A DNA stretch of 64,000 nucleotides from positions 86,900 through 150,899 of the forward strand of contig CANPUE010000006.1 of NCBI GenBank assembly GCA_947577185.1, in the 5' to 3' direction. The notes under the pieces are model-generated. The model worked only from the letters and a program-made list of their open reading frames with translations, ran no database searches and was not told where the DNA came from. A program made the translations under genes and the position numbers. Position 1 is the first letter of the stretch, and every line of letters begins with the position of its first letter. This stretch comes from an uncultured Lachnospiraceae bacterium. GTDB taxonomy: Bacteria > Bacillota > Clostridia > Lachnospirales > Lachnospiraceae. Shown piece after piece: positions 47,201 through 54,801 of the stretch.

Positions 47201-49796
47201 GATAGGAAGGTGACAGACTCTTATAGCATACACGTACACCACCACTTTCACGAATCACATTTCCCGGATCCGTCGCCCATTCAAATGGCGCATACCCTTT
47301 CACAATATCGCCATGGAAAGTAAGTTCATCGCTGCCAGTCTGGAACGCTTTATTACCGATTGTAAAACCTTCATGTCCCGCTGCCGGCGTATGAAACGTA
47401 ACATCGGTCAGAAGTTTACATCCTTCAAACGCACTGTCGCCGATTGCCGAAACAGAATTACCAATAATTACTTTTTCCAAATGCGGAAGATCTTTAAATA
47501 CAGAATTTGAAATCTTTGTGATAGAATCATCCTGTATAATAATGGTTTTGATCGACTTTCTTAAATCTTCGTCTGAAAAACAGCCATCTACAATACTATT
47601 AATCTTATAATTACCGACTTTGGCCGGAATCACAAGTTCGCCGTTTGTCGGTTTCGACGGATCAACCAGAACACAGGAAGTCAATTCACCTTGTTCATTC
47701 GCCTGATATCTGTAGTCTCCCATCTTAACTTCATAGCAGTCTACCCCTGCCGAATTTTTAAATACATAAGGAACAAACAGATTCACCTGTGTCCTTTCGT
47801 TCCATGTACTCTGACGGGGATATGCGTATTCTCTGGAAGAATTTAACTCCGGTCCTCTCACATAGAAATCACTGTTAATAATATCTCTGAATAATTTTTT
47901 AGCATCAAGATCATCATCTTCCTTGTTATCAAAAGATACAAATCCACAGGCATATGGGTCAGATTGAATATTAACCGGAAATTCCACATATTGGAGATTC
48001 ACACAGCCGTGGAACATATTATCCGGGAGTATAGAATTGTCTGCCTGCGAAGACGTACGCCCATAATCTTTGGGGAAAACAACATACTCTAAGCTGGAAC
48101 GGCCTGCAAACAAAAAATCACCAATGCTGTTTCGAATTGTAACGTTCTGCCCTGTAGCGTCCCGATAACTACTTGTTGACTGCATTGAGGCCGGCATTAC
48201 TATTCTAACAGGAGCCGCCCCTGATTCTACTGCTAATGCCGCTTTTCCCAGACATGTAATGGAAGCAGCATCCATCTTTAACTCTGTCAGCGCCGTACAA
48301 TTATAAAATGCAGCTTCTTTAATTTGACAAGGATTTGTAATTCCATTTAAATCTAAAGCCGTTAAAGATTTACAGTTAGCAAATGCACCATATCCGATTG
48401 TAGTAACAGTATATGGCAACGTAATCGAAGTAACTCCACTGCTCTCAAAGCATTCAGCTCCAAGTACATAAGTTCCTGAATTAATAGTCGCCTTTTTAAG
48501 CTGTGAACAATTCTTAAATGCCCTGTTACCAATCTGGTCTACACTGACAATGGCTATTTCCTTGATAAAGGAATTGCAAAACGCATCATCTCCAATATAT
48601 CCAATCTGATCAGGCACTGTCAAAATGTCTACATTTCCAACTCCGTAAAATGCGCCAGCACCAATGGCACACATTTTAACACCCTGCTCTACAATAAGGA
48701 ACCCGTTTGCATCATTTGGATGCTGCGATGAAAGCGGTGTGCCGCCTCTTGCTACATAAATGTACTCACTATTACCAGAAGTAGGCTCATCAGCCGGCTT
48801 TAATCTACTGTCAATAACGGAAGCAAGGGTATATCCGGACCCCATTTGATTCAACGTAGTGTCGTGCTCACAATAATATGTTAATTTTTGTTCTGCTGTC
48901 AGAACGTCTGCCGGAATAACTGAAAGAGCACCTGGTCTTATCGGTTCTGTGGTATTTGCCTGCTGATCTGGCGGAAGCGCATCATACCTGTCTTTTGCCG
49001 CTTTATATTCCGCAAATTCATTTGTTTTAGCATCGTAAGCTTCTTTATAATACTTTTCAAAAAACTCTATTGCCAATCTGCCTTCCGGAGTAGATGGCCC
49101 ACCATTTAAATAATCATCATATGTATACTCGGCAACCTCACACGGATCGCTATTCATTCCTCTCTTTGCCGCAGCATGTGTCATAATGACCGTTACATTA
49201 CCATTTTCATCTTCTACCGTTTTACCATTCGCATCAAAGTAAGCATCAAATTTGTTCGGATTTACCGTATAATATTCTGTAGTTGGTGTCAGATCCAAAT
49301 TAACCTGTTCAGCACGATATTGCCCGTTATACTTACAAACAACTCCCTGTATTTCATTACTTTTCGGATTCCTCTGCTGATAATACATGAACTGCCAGCC
49401 CAGATCCCATTTTTCACCACCCTGATCTACAATATTCAAAGAAGGGTACACCTTCCTGTCCCATGCCTCTTGCTCCATGCCATCAATAACCCTATCCAAA
49501 CTCTGCGGGTTATCAGGATCATAATATTTTGATAAGTTAATTACAGGAGCACCCTCGTGATCAAAATAATTTTCATATTCATCTTCTGTTGCGGCTGCAT
49601 AAGCATACTCTGTATGAACATCTGCTGCTCTGGAAGATACTTCATCATTTACAGGAGTGCTCTCATCCGCAAAGTTCTCCGGTACCGGAATCGCCGCAAC
49701 GCCGATTGCTGTTATCATTAAAACAGCGGCAAGGCTCCGCCTCACGCTTCTTTTTAATCTTCTCTTGGATTTTTTAGCCGGTGTCTTCTTTGACAT
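44232..49796 (-). CDS. Giant BspA-type leucine-rich-repeat wall-anchored protein (1854 aa)
   Basis: Signal peptide (about 1-45, basic start then V-L-M-I-T-A-I-G-V-A-A), a large unique N-terminal region, LRR_5 repeats in two main blocks, a non-repeat insert around 850-1080, two Listeria-Bacteroides-type repeats (G-W-T-F-E-G-W and G-Y-T-F-L-K-W near 1360-1450), a Gly/Ser/Thr linker of about 60 residues, a divergent InlB-type repeat, the same 115-residue stalk as its neighbour (H-F-S-P-Y-T-I-Y), and a sorting signal T-P-K-T-G-D with helix and Lys-rich tail. The ATG at 49796 follows AAGGAGA; a TTG at 49865 with GGAGG nine nt upstream could add 23 residues but would bury the signal peptide. Probably a surface adhesin. 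Confidence 0.88.
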   Translation of the reverse strand: MSKKTPAKKSKRRLKRSVRRSLAAVLMITAIGVAAIPVPENFADESTPVNDEVSSRAADVHTEYAYAAATEDEYENYFDHEGAPVINLSKYYDPDNPQSLDRVIDGMEQEAWDRKVYPSLNIVDQGGEKWDLGWQFMYYQQRNPKSNEIQGVVCKYNGQYRAEQVNLDLTPTTEYYTVNPNKFDAYFDANGKTVEDENGNVTVIMTHAAAKRGMNSDPCEVAEYTYDDYLNGGPSTPEGRLAIEFFEKYYKEAYDAKTNEFAEYKAAKDRYDALPPDQQANTTEPIRPGALSVIPADVLTAEQKLTYYCEHDTTLNQMGSGYTLASVIDSRLKPADEPTSGNSEYIYVARGGTPLSSQHPNDANGFLIVEQGVKMCAIGAGAFYGVGNVDILTVPDQIGYIGDDAFCNSFIKEIAIVSVDQIGNRAFKNCSQLKKATINSGTYVLGAECFESSGVTSITLPYTVTTIGYGAFANCKSLTALDLNGITNPCQIKEAAFYNCTALTELKMDAASITCLGKAALAVESGAAPVRIVMPASMQSTSSYRDATGQNVTIRNSIGDFLFAGRSSLEYVVFPKDYGRTSSQADNSILPDNMFHGCVNLQYVEFPVNIQSDPYACGFVSFDNKEDDDLDAKKLFRDIINSDFYVRGPELNSSREYAYPRQSTWNERTQVNLFVPYVFKNSAGVDCYEVKMGDYRYQANEQGELTSCVLVDPSKPTNGELVIPAKVGNYKINSIVDGCFSDEDLRKSIKTIIIQDDSITKISNSVFKDLPHLEKVIIGNSVSAIGDSAFEGCKLLTDVTFHTPAAGHEGFTIGNKAFQTGSDELTFHGDIVKGYAPFEWATDPGNVIRESGGVRVCYKSLSPSYLTVMYNPNTEMVTLLDYPKYSQVSQVLNDSHAQEIKDGRYGTYENMMVQKSYAQYNDSYYDNHRRSFALAWKQIVDMPESTEEEQTAKEEAEKALFTSSDYGPWVNNVAPNNFCSNWQSWLNAGTGDSTENNLTDWLFEPIVAYAAANPPAYFDTYPYDVVKNAESGDVYRGLTQEEQDLVNSTTNIEIPAGVDSIDVYGYYNNLNVDGSKGQNDNGENVRTYLVDKNWDADARRMYTRPGTDPLDDTDIIPGLFSGQYDDNCDEIHERGNDRIVKVTLNSVKYLPDYAFDSCERLSAVFLGEDCADIGTAPFRGCTSLSFVSNNQWYETVNGIVYSKNKAADGTDDGTYIIEECLSARGRLVGQSEVTIVNDPNISGVSTIRPGAFESCADITIVDLSSASKLTEIPKDCFKNCDGEEGQSKGITRITLPRTVNSIESGAFENDTKLIELTILGKEVFISARAFKDNNKAQTAVRTYQDSSAKRYVDTYGTDYNLYLDPITDEWRVIFLDADGQQVGETQYVPDDSYADAPEDPVKEGWTFEGWLGTNNTKLTDKIHEDTIFIAQGYYTNGMVDGKYKVEFYDQIDGSKIGATQLVAPGGEALAPQAPVHQGYTFLKWSSDAYLNVTENLTILAMYSGGNGTGGGTGTTSGGTTNTPGGSGGNTTSNRTTSTSGTSTSTSGSSTSTTSTSAQAAGKYTVVVVNGSGSGSYDAGSTVIIAANTPATGKKFLRWTTETQGVTLASVSLPATTFVMPAANVTVTAEYTDDASTPTNGTVATTPTSTSTGGSTRVPAADSSNTRVDITKPGISNKDLATANVNGSTDNFIVKISETDEATMAVMNALTNKYGNLENILYYAMDISLYDSTGTTKITNTTGLTVDITIPLPDALVTYGGNNMMGAVVSNQVEDLSQRFTTINGVPCISFTATHFSPYTIYVNTQNLSEGLLDITPKTGDPIHPKWFLSLGLACVSVILFMKKDKKIKVKAKAQ

Positions 49797-50137
49797 ATCA
49801 TTCTCTCCTTCTGTCAGTAACACATATTTATCTGACTGCCATAGATTTAGCAATCCTTTGGGCAAGACCTTGCACCTCCGTGCGCTCTGGTACTGCCACA
49901 GACCGTATTCCCCAATGAAAATAACATAATCGGAGCAGTAATATTACTGCTCATATCATTATAATATGACATTCGTATATATATCGTCATTTTTGAGTCA
50001 TATGATTAGCTTTTTCTCTTAAAAACCTGCTTTTTCTCAAACTTTTATGTAAATAACAGTTACGCCAAATAAGGCAGAGAATACCGCCGAACATATTAAC
50101 ACATAATCTATTTTACTATATCTGAAAATTTATGCAA
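49797..50137 (-). promoter_or_regulatory. Promoter and long leader of the giant LRR gene
   Basis: TTGCAT (50132-50137) and TAAAAT (50110-50115) with a 16-nt spacer give a leader of about 300 nt, long for this genome. Within it are a perfect palindrome at 49933-49952, a short hairpin near 49861-49872 (GCAAG-GT-CTTGC) and a GTCAG/CTGAC hairpin close to the start codon. A second, weaker promoter-like set (ATGACG ... TATTAT) lies just upstream of the palindrome. No known riboswitch is recognised. The rest of the gap up to 50258 holds only the terminator of the coiled-coil gene. Confidence 0.5.
49933..49952. repeat. Perfect 20-bp palindrome in the giant LRR leader
   Basis: GAGCAGTAAT followed by its exact reverse complement ATTACTGCTC, no spacer. 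It could be an operator for a dimeric regulator or a cruciform/hairpin in the leader RNA. Confidence 0.85.
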
Positions 50138-50198
50138 GTTTTTTTTAGGCGATGCAGGTAACTGGCAAAAATAAAAAATGCAAAACACAGGCAATTTT

Positions 50199-50243
50199 AT
50201 ATAAAAAGCAAGTAGAAAAATTATTTCCGCCTGCTTTTTATAT
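50199..50243 (-). terminator. Terminator after the coiled-coil gene
   Basis: ATATAAAAAGCA (50199-50210) pairs with TGCTTTTTATAT (50232-50243); the minus-strand stem ends in CTTTTTATAT. It separates the sortase/coiled-coil unit from the giant LRR gene. Confidence 0.75.
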
Positions 50244-50258
50244 TATGTCGGCCTTTTA

Positions 50259-50888
50259 TCACGCCAGTTTCTGTAGTTTTTCGCTATGCTGTTCTATCAC
50301 GGTTTGAATTAAATCAATATCATCAAAAGCCCGATCCATCTTTTCGGTATATTTCTCATAACGCTTATAGGTATCTGTATAACAGGACTCGATTGTCCCA
50401 AGTCTTGGGCGGATATCATTCTCAAGCGTTATCTCGATCCTGACCACTTTAATTTTAATCTCTTGAATGTCAGCTTCAACTTTGCTGAAACGGTTCTCCA
50501 GATGTTTTTCTATTCTGTCCAAACGTTCTTCCATTCCGCTCAAGTGCTCTTCTACTCCGTTCAGACGTTCTTCCACTCCATTCAAGTGGCCTTCTACTCC
50601 GCTCAGACGTTCTTCCACTCCATTCAAGTGGCCTTCCACTCCGCTCAGACGTTCTTCCACTCCATTCAAGTGGCCTTCCACTCCGCTCAGACGTTCTTCC
50701 ACTCCATTCAAATGGCCTTCCACTCCGCTCAGACGCTCTTCCATTCCGGTCAAATGCTCTTCCATCTTCCCAATACAGCTTTCCGCGTCGCACAGGCGTT
50801 CTTCTATGTTATCTAGTTTGCACAATATCGGCTTAAAGCGCATATCCAGCATATCCGATAATGCAGTCACTAATTCATTGTTTATCAT
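50259..50888 (-). CDS. Heptad-repeat coiled-coil protein
   Basis: A 209-residue cytoplasmic protein that is almost wholly alpha-helical coiled coil. The core consists of 7-residue units such as V-E-E-R-L-S-G and V-E-G-H-L-N-G repeated about 13 times, encoded by nearly identical 42-bp tandem repeats. Flanking heptads (I-E-E-R-L, K-V-E-A-D-I-Q-E-I-K) continue the register. No signal peptide or membrane helix. The ATG at 50888 (M-I-N-N-E-L) follows AAAGGA at 12 nt; the frame goes back to 50954. It lies 93 nt after the sortase gene and ends at a terminator. Function unknown; a scaffold or spacer is a fair guess. Confidence 0.7.
   Translation of the reverse strand: MINNELVTALSDMLDMRFKPILCKLDNIEERLCDAESCIGKMEEHLTGMEERLSGVEGHLNGVEERLSGVEGHLNGVEERLSGVEGHLNGVEERLSGVEGHLNGVEERLNGVEEHLSGMEERLDRIEKHLENRFSKVEADIQEIKIKVVRIEITLENDIRPRLGTIESCYTDTYKRYEKYTEKMDRAFDDIDLIQTVIEQHSEKLQKLA
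50567..50734 (-). repeat. Four tandem 42-bp repeats inside the coiled-coil gene
   Basis: Units begin at 50567, 50609, 50651 and 50693, differing by only a base or two from each other, with degenerate copies on both sides. Each encodes two heptads. The period is a multiple of three, so gain or loss of copies keeps the frame. Confidence 0.95.
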
Positions 50889-50981
50889 ACAATTACCATA
50901 TCCTTTCTTATATCTATTCTGATACGGGTTCCTGTTATTCCTGTTTTTCCACAAATTCTGTGGTTGTGTTTACAGGACTTC

Positions 50982-52157
50982 TCATCCGATCCGCTTTGCC
51001 ACCACGACAAAACGGCCGTCTGTTTCGGAATTGTCACAGGTAGACAGAGTCAGCAGTTCATCTCCGTAACTGGCCGTCACACCAGTGTCGTAAAGAGATA
51101 ATTCTGCCATTTCCAACATGTTTGACTCAAATTCTTTTTCAGACGCAGCGTCAAAAAACTGATAGTATTTAAAGACAATCTCATCTTCGTTATAGATCCT
51201 GGAACGGAATACATACATCACCTGATAAGTGCCTTTTTCATATATCGTGTCGAACTGAATGACGGAGTGCTTTTTATAATAGCTCTCACTGCTGTACAGA
51301 TTGAGGTTTCCGAACATTTTGCCCGACTTCATATGATGGCCGTATATAATCAGATTGGTGTTACGGCGCACAACATCACAGTCTTTATCCAGAAACAGAC
51401 TTCCATTCCTGTCATACTCCTGATTATAATTATGGTCAAGGTAATATTCGTTGTCATTGGTCTGCATCACAGGATAGTCTATATTGGTGTCAGGAATCTT
51501 CAGCCAGCCAATCAGACGTTTGTTTTTATTGTACAATGTTTCATACTCTTTCAAAACCGTAAGTTCTATTTCTTCCTCATCGGTATAATGAATCGTGACT
51601 CCCTGCGTTCCGACCGCAAGAGACGTACTTCCCCTTAAATCTGCCAGGTCATTGTACTGTGACTGTGTCTTTTCTGCAATATAATAATACACGCCATAGT
51701 AGCCAAAACAGGCAAGCGCTATGATACTGCATAAAGCGACGATCAGTTTGCGTCTTCGTTCGTTCTTTTTTAATACAGCTTTGATCTCCTGCTGCATCTT
51801 CTCGTCGTACTCATCAAGCCCCCTCTTACTCTGTTTATCCTGCTTTTTGCCATTCTTTTTTGTTGTTCCTCTGCCGGCCTTTTTTTCTTTGGGAAGCTTT
51901 ATCCTGCTGTCTTTTGTATATCCCTGCTTTTTGTATTTTTCCGCAAGTTCCTGTATCTCTTCTTTAAAATCACTGCCAACCATTGTGGTAAAACGATATT
52001 TCCCGGCTTTCAAATTCATACTGAGGCTGATCACCTCGCCCGGCTGTTTCATATTTATTTTTGCTTTGATCGCATCTATCTGGGCCTTATCACGCAGCGC
52101 AGCATTATAATCCGCCTGTGTCCGAAACTTTCTTCCGGCAACAATCAGTTCAGCCAT
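50982..52157 (-). CDS. Class B sortase with extended cytoplasmic N-terminus
   Basis: A 391-residue transpeptidase. Residues 1-136 form a cytoplasmic part: a conserved-looking domain to about 80, then a Lys-rich linker. One transmembrane helix at about 137-160 anchors the outer catalytic domain with His near 274-275 (Y-G-H-H-M), Cys374 (T-L-S-T-C) and Arg382. The long helical insert before the Cys is typical of class B. AAGGAG lies 12 nt before the ATG at 52157; the frame extends to 52190. Clostridial SrtB enzymes recognise S/P-P-x-T-G-like motifs, matching the S-P-D-T-G and T-P-K-T-G signals of the two LRR proteins downstream. Confidence 0.9.
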   Translation of the reverse strand: MAELIVAGRKFRTQADYNAALRDKAQIDAIKAKINMKQPGEVISLSMNLKAGKYRFTTMVGSDFKEEIQELAEKYKKQGYTKDSRIKLPKEKKAGRGTTKKNGKKQDKQSKRGLDEYDEKMQQEIKAVLKKNERRRKLIVALCSIIALACFGYYGVYYYIAEKTQSQYNDLADLRGSTSLAVGTQGVTIHYTDEEEIELTVLKEYETLYNKNKRLIGWLKIPDTNIDYPVMQTNDNEYYLDHNYNQEYDRNGSLFLDKDCDVVRRNTNLIIYGHHMKSGKMFGNLNLYSSESYYKKHSVIQFDTIYEKGTYQVMYVFRSRIYNEDEIVFKYYQFFDAASEKEFESNMLEMAELSLYDTGVTASYGDELLTLSTCDNSETDGRFVVVAKRIG

Positions 52158-52217
52158 AGTGAAAAACAACTCCTTCAATCTATATTGCATTCATGATCCG
52201 ATATGATCTGTCACAAT

Positions 52218-52253
52218 TTAAAACGATCTGAGGCTCTTTGCAGAAAACGCCAT
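52218..52253 (-). CDS. Putative 11-codon leader ORF before the sortase
   Basis: AAGGAGG stands 4 nt before an ATG that opens M-A-F-S-A-K-S-L-R-S-F and then TAA, all inside the sortase leader and 60 nt before its start codon. The ribosome binding site is stronger than that of the sortase itself. It may be an upstream peptide affecting sortase expression, or chance. Confidence 0.35.
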   Translation of the reverse strand: MAFSAKSLRSF

Positions 52254-52301
52254 GATACCTCCTTATGGATTTTCCGAGCCCTGCGGATCAAATCTAAAAA
52301 C

Positions 52302-52329
52302 ATTGTACTATATCTAAAAATTAATGCAA
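52302..52329 (-). promoter_or_regulatory. Promoter of the sortase / coiled-coil unit
   Basis: TTGCAT (52324-52329) and TACAAT (52302-52307) with a 16-nt spacer. The whole element, including the spacer, is nearly identical to the promoter at 50110-50137 before the giant LRR gene, which suggests coordinated expression of enzyme and substrate. Confidence 0.65.
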
Positions 52330-52400
52330 GATGAAATACATATAGTACAGATCCTGTGTACGGCTCATATGATCTCATTGAGTTGTTCCCCTTCATTTTA

Positions 52401-53486
52401 TCAATAGAAGGTAATCGTTGCAGATTCTATTGTGGAAGTCGTTTTATTACAGCCAAGCCGCCATGTGTTGACCGGGGTGCCGCATCCATATATTGGATGA
52501 TCATAGTCGGTTATCTCCACACCTCTGTAATGCTCGCCCCCGTCATTTTCTCCGTCGTTGGCGCCATATTTGTTGGCAGTAGTACCGCACACATCACACA
52601 CATAATAAGTATTACCGTTCTCGTCTTCCCCTCCGTAACGGAAGGATCCGCAGGGCACAGAGACCATCGTCGTAGGATATTCCGAAACAGGGCATCCCTC
52701 TGTTACATTATGTGTATGCCCTGCACTCACATAGCAGCCGCCGGGCGCATCGTATCCATAAATCGTATTTTCTGATTCTGTTCCATCCCCCTTTATGTGT
52801 CTGTGATAGATGTAGGTGATCTGCGCATTTTCCATCGTTTTGTCCACACCGTCCTTAAATCCCTGTGCATAAGCCGCATTCACATCATTCCCGTTACCGA
52901 TGATATAACAGCCGTTTACCCAGGCGCCTTTATCAAGACTTACATGATCTGCTGTCGTGCCAGTCGTTACCGTCTGGGAGTTTAATATTCCGTTTTTTAG
53001 CTGTGAAAATGTCAGCGATGCCGCATCTTCCGTGGTACTCTCCTCGTGGGTAACACTGCCGTCTCCATTAAAATAAGTATGGATCTGATTCAGGGCAAGC
53101 AGCGTTTCGCTTTTATACACGCTTTCAAGTTCATCGATCTCTCCTGCAAGGTATTTCAGATCAGAAGAATGAAATGTGACCGTCGAATCCGCATAGTCGA
53201 TTGTCCCTTTCGATTTAATCCTGTCACTGCGTACTTTTGTTCCATGAGATACTGCCCCTTCTTCTGTGACCTCCAGTGACAATGCTCCTATCTCATCCTG
53301 CACAAAATGAATATCCGCTGCATAAAGGGCTGCGTCACTGTCTTCCAGGATGAGCCTGCCTTTGCTCTGAATGGCAGAGTCTGCTGATGCCGTAATCCCC
53401 ATTGCCAGAAAACAGGCCATGATCACCGATAGTCCCAACACCACATACCCCTTTCTTTTCTTTTTCTGCTGTTTTCCTATTCTCAT
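52401..53486 (-). CDS. Secreted protein of unknown function (361 aa)
   Basis: A basic N-terminus and hydrophobic stretch ending A-S-A-D near residue 36 form a signal peptide. The mature part has a coiled or helical segment near 110-135, then a C-terminal domain of about 150 residues rich in Gly, Tyr, His and Cys, including C-D-V-C-G and spaced Cys residues that could bind metal or form disulfides. No sorting signal is seen, so it is released or held by another route. AAAGGAG precedes the ATG. It lies upstream of the sortase in the same direction, and belongs to the surface locus by position. I do not recognise a family. Confidence 0.7.
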   Translation of the reverse strand: MRIGKQQKKKRKGYVVLGLSVIMACFLAMGITASADSAIQSKGRLILEDSDAALYAADIHFVQDEIGALSLEVTEEGAVSHGTKVRSDRIKSKGTIDYADSTVTFHSSDLKYLAGEIDELESVYKSETLLALNQIHTYFNGDGSVTHEESTTEDAASLTFSQLKNGILNSQTVTTGTTADHVSLDKGAWVNGCYIIGNGNDVNAAYAQGFKDGVDKTMENAQITYIYHRHIKGDGTESENTIYGYDAPGGCYVSAGHTHNVTEGCPVSEYPTTMVSVPCGSFRYGGEDENGNTYYVCDVCGTTANKYGANDGENDGGEHYRGVEITDYDHPIYGCGTPVNTWRLGCNKTTSTIESATITFY

Positions 53487-53650
53487 AAAATTGCTCCTTT
53501 CTTTGTTTTCTTACCGTTTGTCCTTTTCAGACTTACTTTTTTAATCAGGGGATGTGACAGTGTCTGAATGCACCGCGCTATGACCTGTTTCCTGCAGCAG
53601 CCTGCAGATTACCGCACACTGTTTATCAGGAAATGATAGATGATATAACC

Positions 53651-53679
53651 GTTATAACACAGAAAAATATAAAATACAA
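53651..53679 (-). promoter_or_regulatory. Promoter of the 361-residue secreted protein gene
   Basis: TTGTAT (53674-53679) and TATAAC (53651-53656) with a 17-nt spacer, giving a leader of about 155 nt. Apart from this and the plus-strand promoter at 53866, the 445-bp gap 53487-53931 holds only AT-rich sequence with no other signal I can support. Confidence 0.5.
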
Positions 53680-53865
53680 ACCTTTTTGACCACAAACCAT
53701 GTAGAAAAATTATGCACTTTATTTCGTCAATCAACTTTTTCCAACCAAATATAGGAACATAATTGCCTTTCCTATGTGCGTACTACCAAATATTGTATTG
53801 TGCACTTTTTTAAACCTTTTAACATGGTTTTCAAAAATTTTCTGTGAAATAAAATTTCTCTGGTA

Positions 53866-53892
53866 ACATGGACCTGCCCTGCACATAAGATA
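53866..53892 (+). promoter_or_regulatory. Sigma-K-like promoter of the Cys/Gly-rich protein gene
   Basis: AC (53866-53867), a 16-nt spacer and CATAAGATA (53884-53892) match the mother-cell sigma-K pattern AC-N16-CATANNNTA. No good TTGACA/TATAAT alternative is visible nearby. The match is short, so this is a suggestion. Confidence 0.4.
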
Positions 53893-53931
53893 AAGCATAA
53901 AACAAAACAAACAATATTGGAGGCATAAAAC

Positions 53932-54171
53932 ATGAGTGATTTATCAGCAACTCAATGCGGATGCAACAACACAAGAGAATGCAACAATGGATGCTGCAAT
54001 TTAATCTGGCTTATCATCTTACTTTCTGTCTGCGGTAACAACAATGACGGATGCGGCTGCGGCGGCGGTTTCGGATTATTTGGCGGTAACAATGACGGAT
54101 GCGGCTGCGGCTGTGGTTCCTGGATCTGGCTGTTGATCCTTCTTAGCTGCTGCGGAAATTCCTTCTGCTAA
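53932..54171 (+). CDS. Small Cys/Gly-rich protein with two hydrophobic segments
   Basis: A 79-residue protein with two similar halves, each a Cys/Gly/Asn-rich stretch (G-C-G-C-G) plus a hydrophobic segment (L-I-W-L-I-I-L-L-S and I-W-L-L-I-L-L-S). Such small proteins in Clostridia are labelled by automatic pipelines as chorion class high-cysteine proteins; several short hydrophobic Gly-rich proteins of this sort are spore-coat or sporulation products. GGAGG precedes the ATG and a strong terminator follows. The high Cys content suggests metal binding or cross-linking. Function is unproven. Confidence 0.75.
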   Translation: MSDLSATQCGCNNTRECNNGCCNLIWLIILLSVCGNNNDGCGCGGGFGLFGGNNDGCGCGCGSWIWLLILLSCCGNSFC

Positions 54172-54200
54172 TTTTCTTTCATTTCTTAATTTGCACATCT

Positions 54201-54233
54201 GAAAAATAGGCTCCATCAGCGAGCCTATTTTTC
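54201..54233 (+). terminator. Terminator after the Cys/Gly-rich protein gene
   Basis: GAAAAATAGGCTC (54201-54213) and GAGCCTATTTTTC (54221-54233) are a perfect 13-bp stem with a 7-nt loop and a built-in T-run. Confidence 0.9.
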
Positions 54234-54292
54234 TCTTATCGTGCATATACTATGGTAAGTCCATTTACAGGCATCGAAAGGCATATGGAAAA

Positions 54293-54772
54293 GTGAGTGA
54301 GGATTCTTCAAACGTTATGGCATTTGATGCCTTATATACGAACAACCAAATACAGAAGTTAAAGGTTCTTCTTCCCTACATAGAACCTTCCATGCAAAAA
54401 AATATGGCCATCTATATTAAATACATGGAATTGAAATATACAATAGATCTGTTCAGAAGACATCCTTTTCATATCTGTTCTTCTTCCGAAAGCAAAGAAC
54501 GGCCGGACATGAAAAAGATATGCTGTGAACTGAAACCATATTGTACGGAAGCGGAAGTAAAACAGGTAGAACAGATGGAATCCATGTTTCAGACCATGGA
54601 AATGTATCAGGAAATGAGCCAGACCATGAGCAGTATGCAGGAGATGTTTCCAGGTATGGATAGCAGCGGCTCGAACGCTGCTTCCGCTTCCTCTGTGGAG
54701 GACATTCTCATGGGTATGCTGTCACCGGAACAAAAAGCGATGTACGAAGCCTTTAGCAATGGTCAGACATAA
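54293..54772 (+). CDS. Hypothetical protein (159 aa), Met-rich, possible sporulation-associated
   Basis: A soluble, mainly helical protein; the C-terminal half is rich in Met, Gln, Glu and Ser (repeats such as M-E-M-Y-Q-E-M-S-Q-T-M). No signal peptide or membrane helix. The GTG at 54293 follows AAAGG at 11 nt; an ATG at 54317 is an alternative start with a poorer site. The gene is followed after 29 nt by another small helical protein, and the two are probably co-transcribed. A -10-like CATATACTA at 54244-54252 resembles sporulation sigma elements. I do not recognise a family. Confidence 0.65.
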   Translation: MSEDSSNVMAFDALYTNNQIQKLKVLLPYIEPSMQKNMAIYIKYMELKYTIDLFRRHPFHICSSSESKERPDMKKICCELKPYCTEAEVKQVEQMESMFQTMEMYQEMSQTMSSMQEMFPGMDSSGSNAASASSVEDILMGMLSPEQKAMYEAFSNGQT

Positions 54773-54801
54773 CGAAAATAACGATTTAGGAGGTTTGATG
54801 T

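Noticed and set aside
50567..50734. Regular repeats that might suggest CRISPR
   Set aside because: Repeats are contiguous, without unique spacers, and encode heptads in frame.
50463..50922. Plus-strand ORFs with F-H-S-A-Q-T-F-F-type repeats
   Set aside because: They are the antisense reading of the 42-bp coiled-coil repeats; no ribosome binding site or promoter on that strand.
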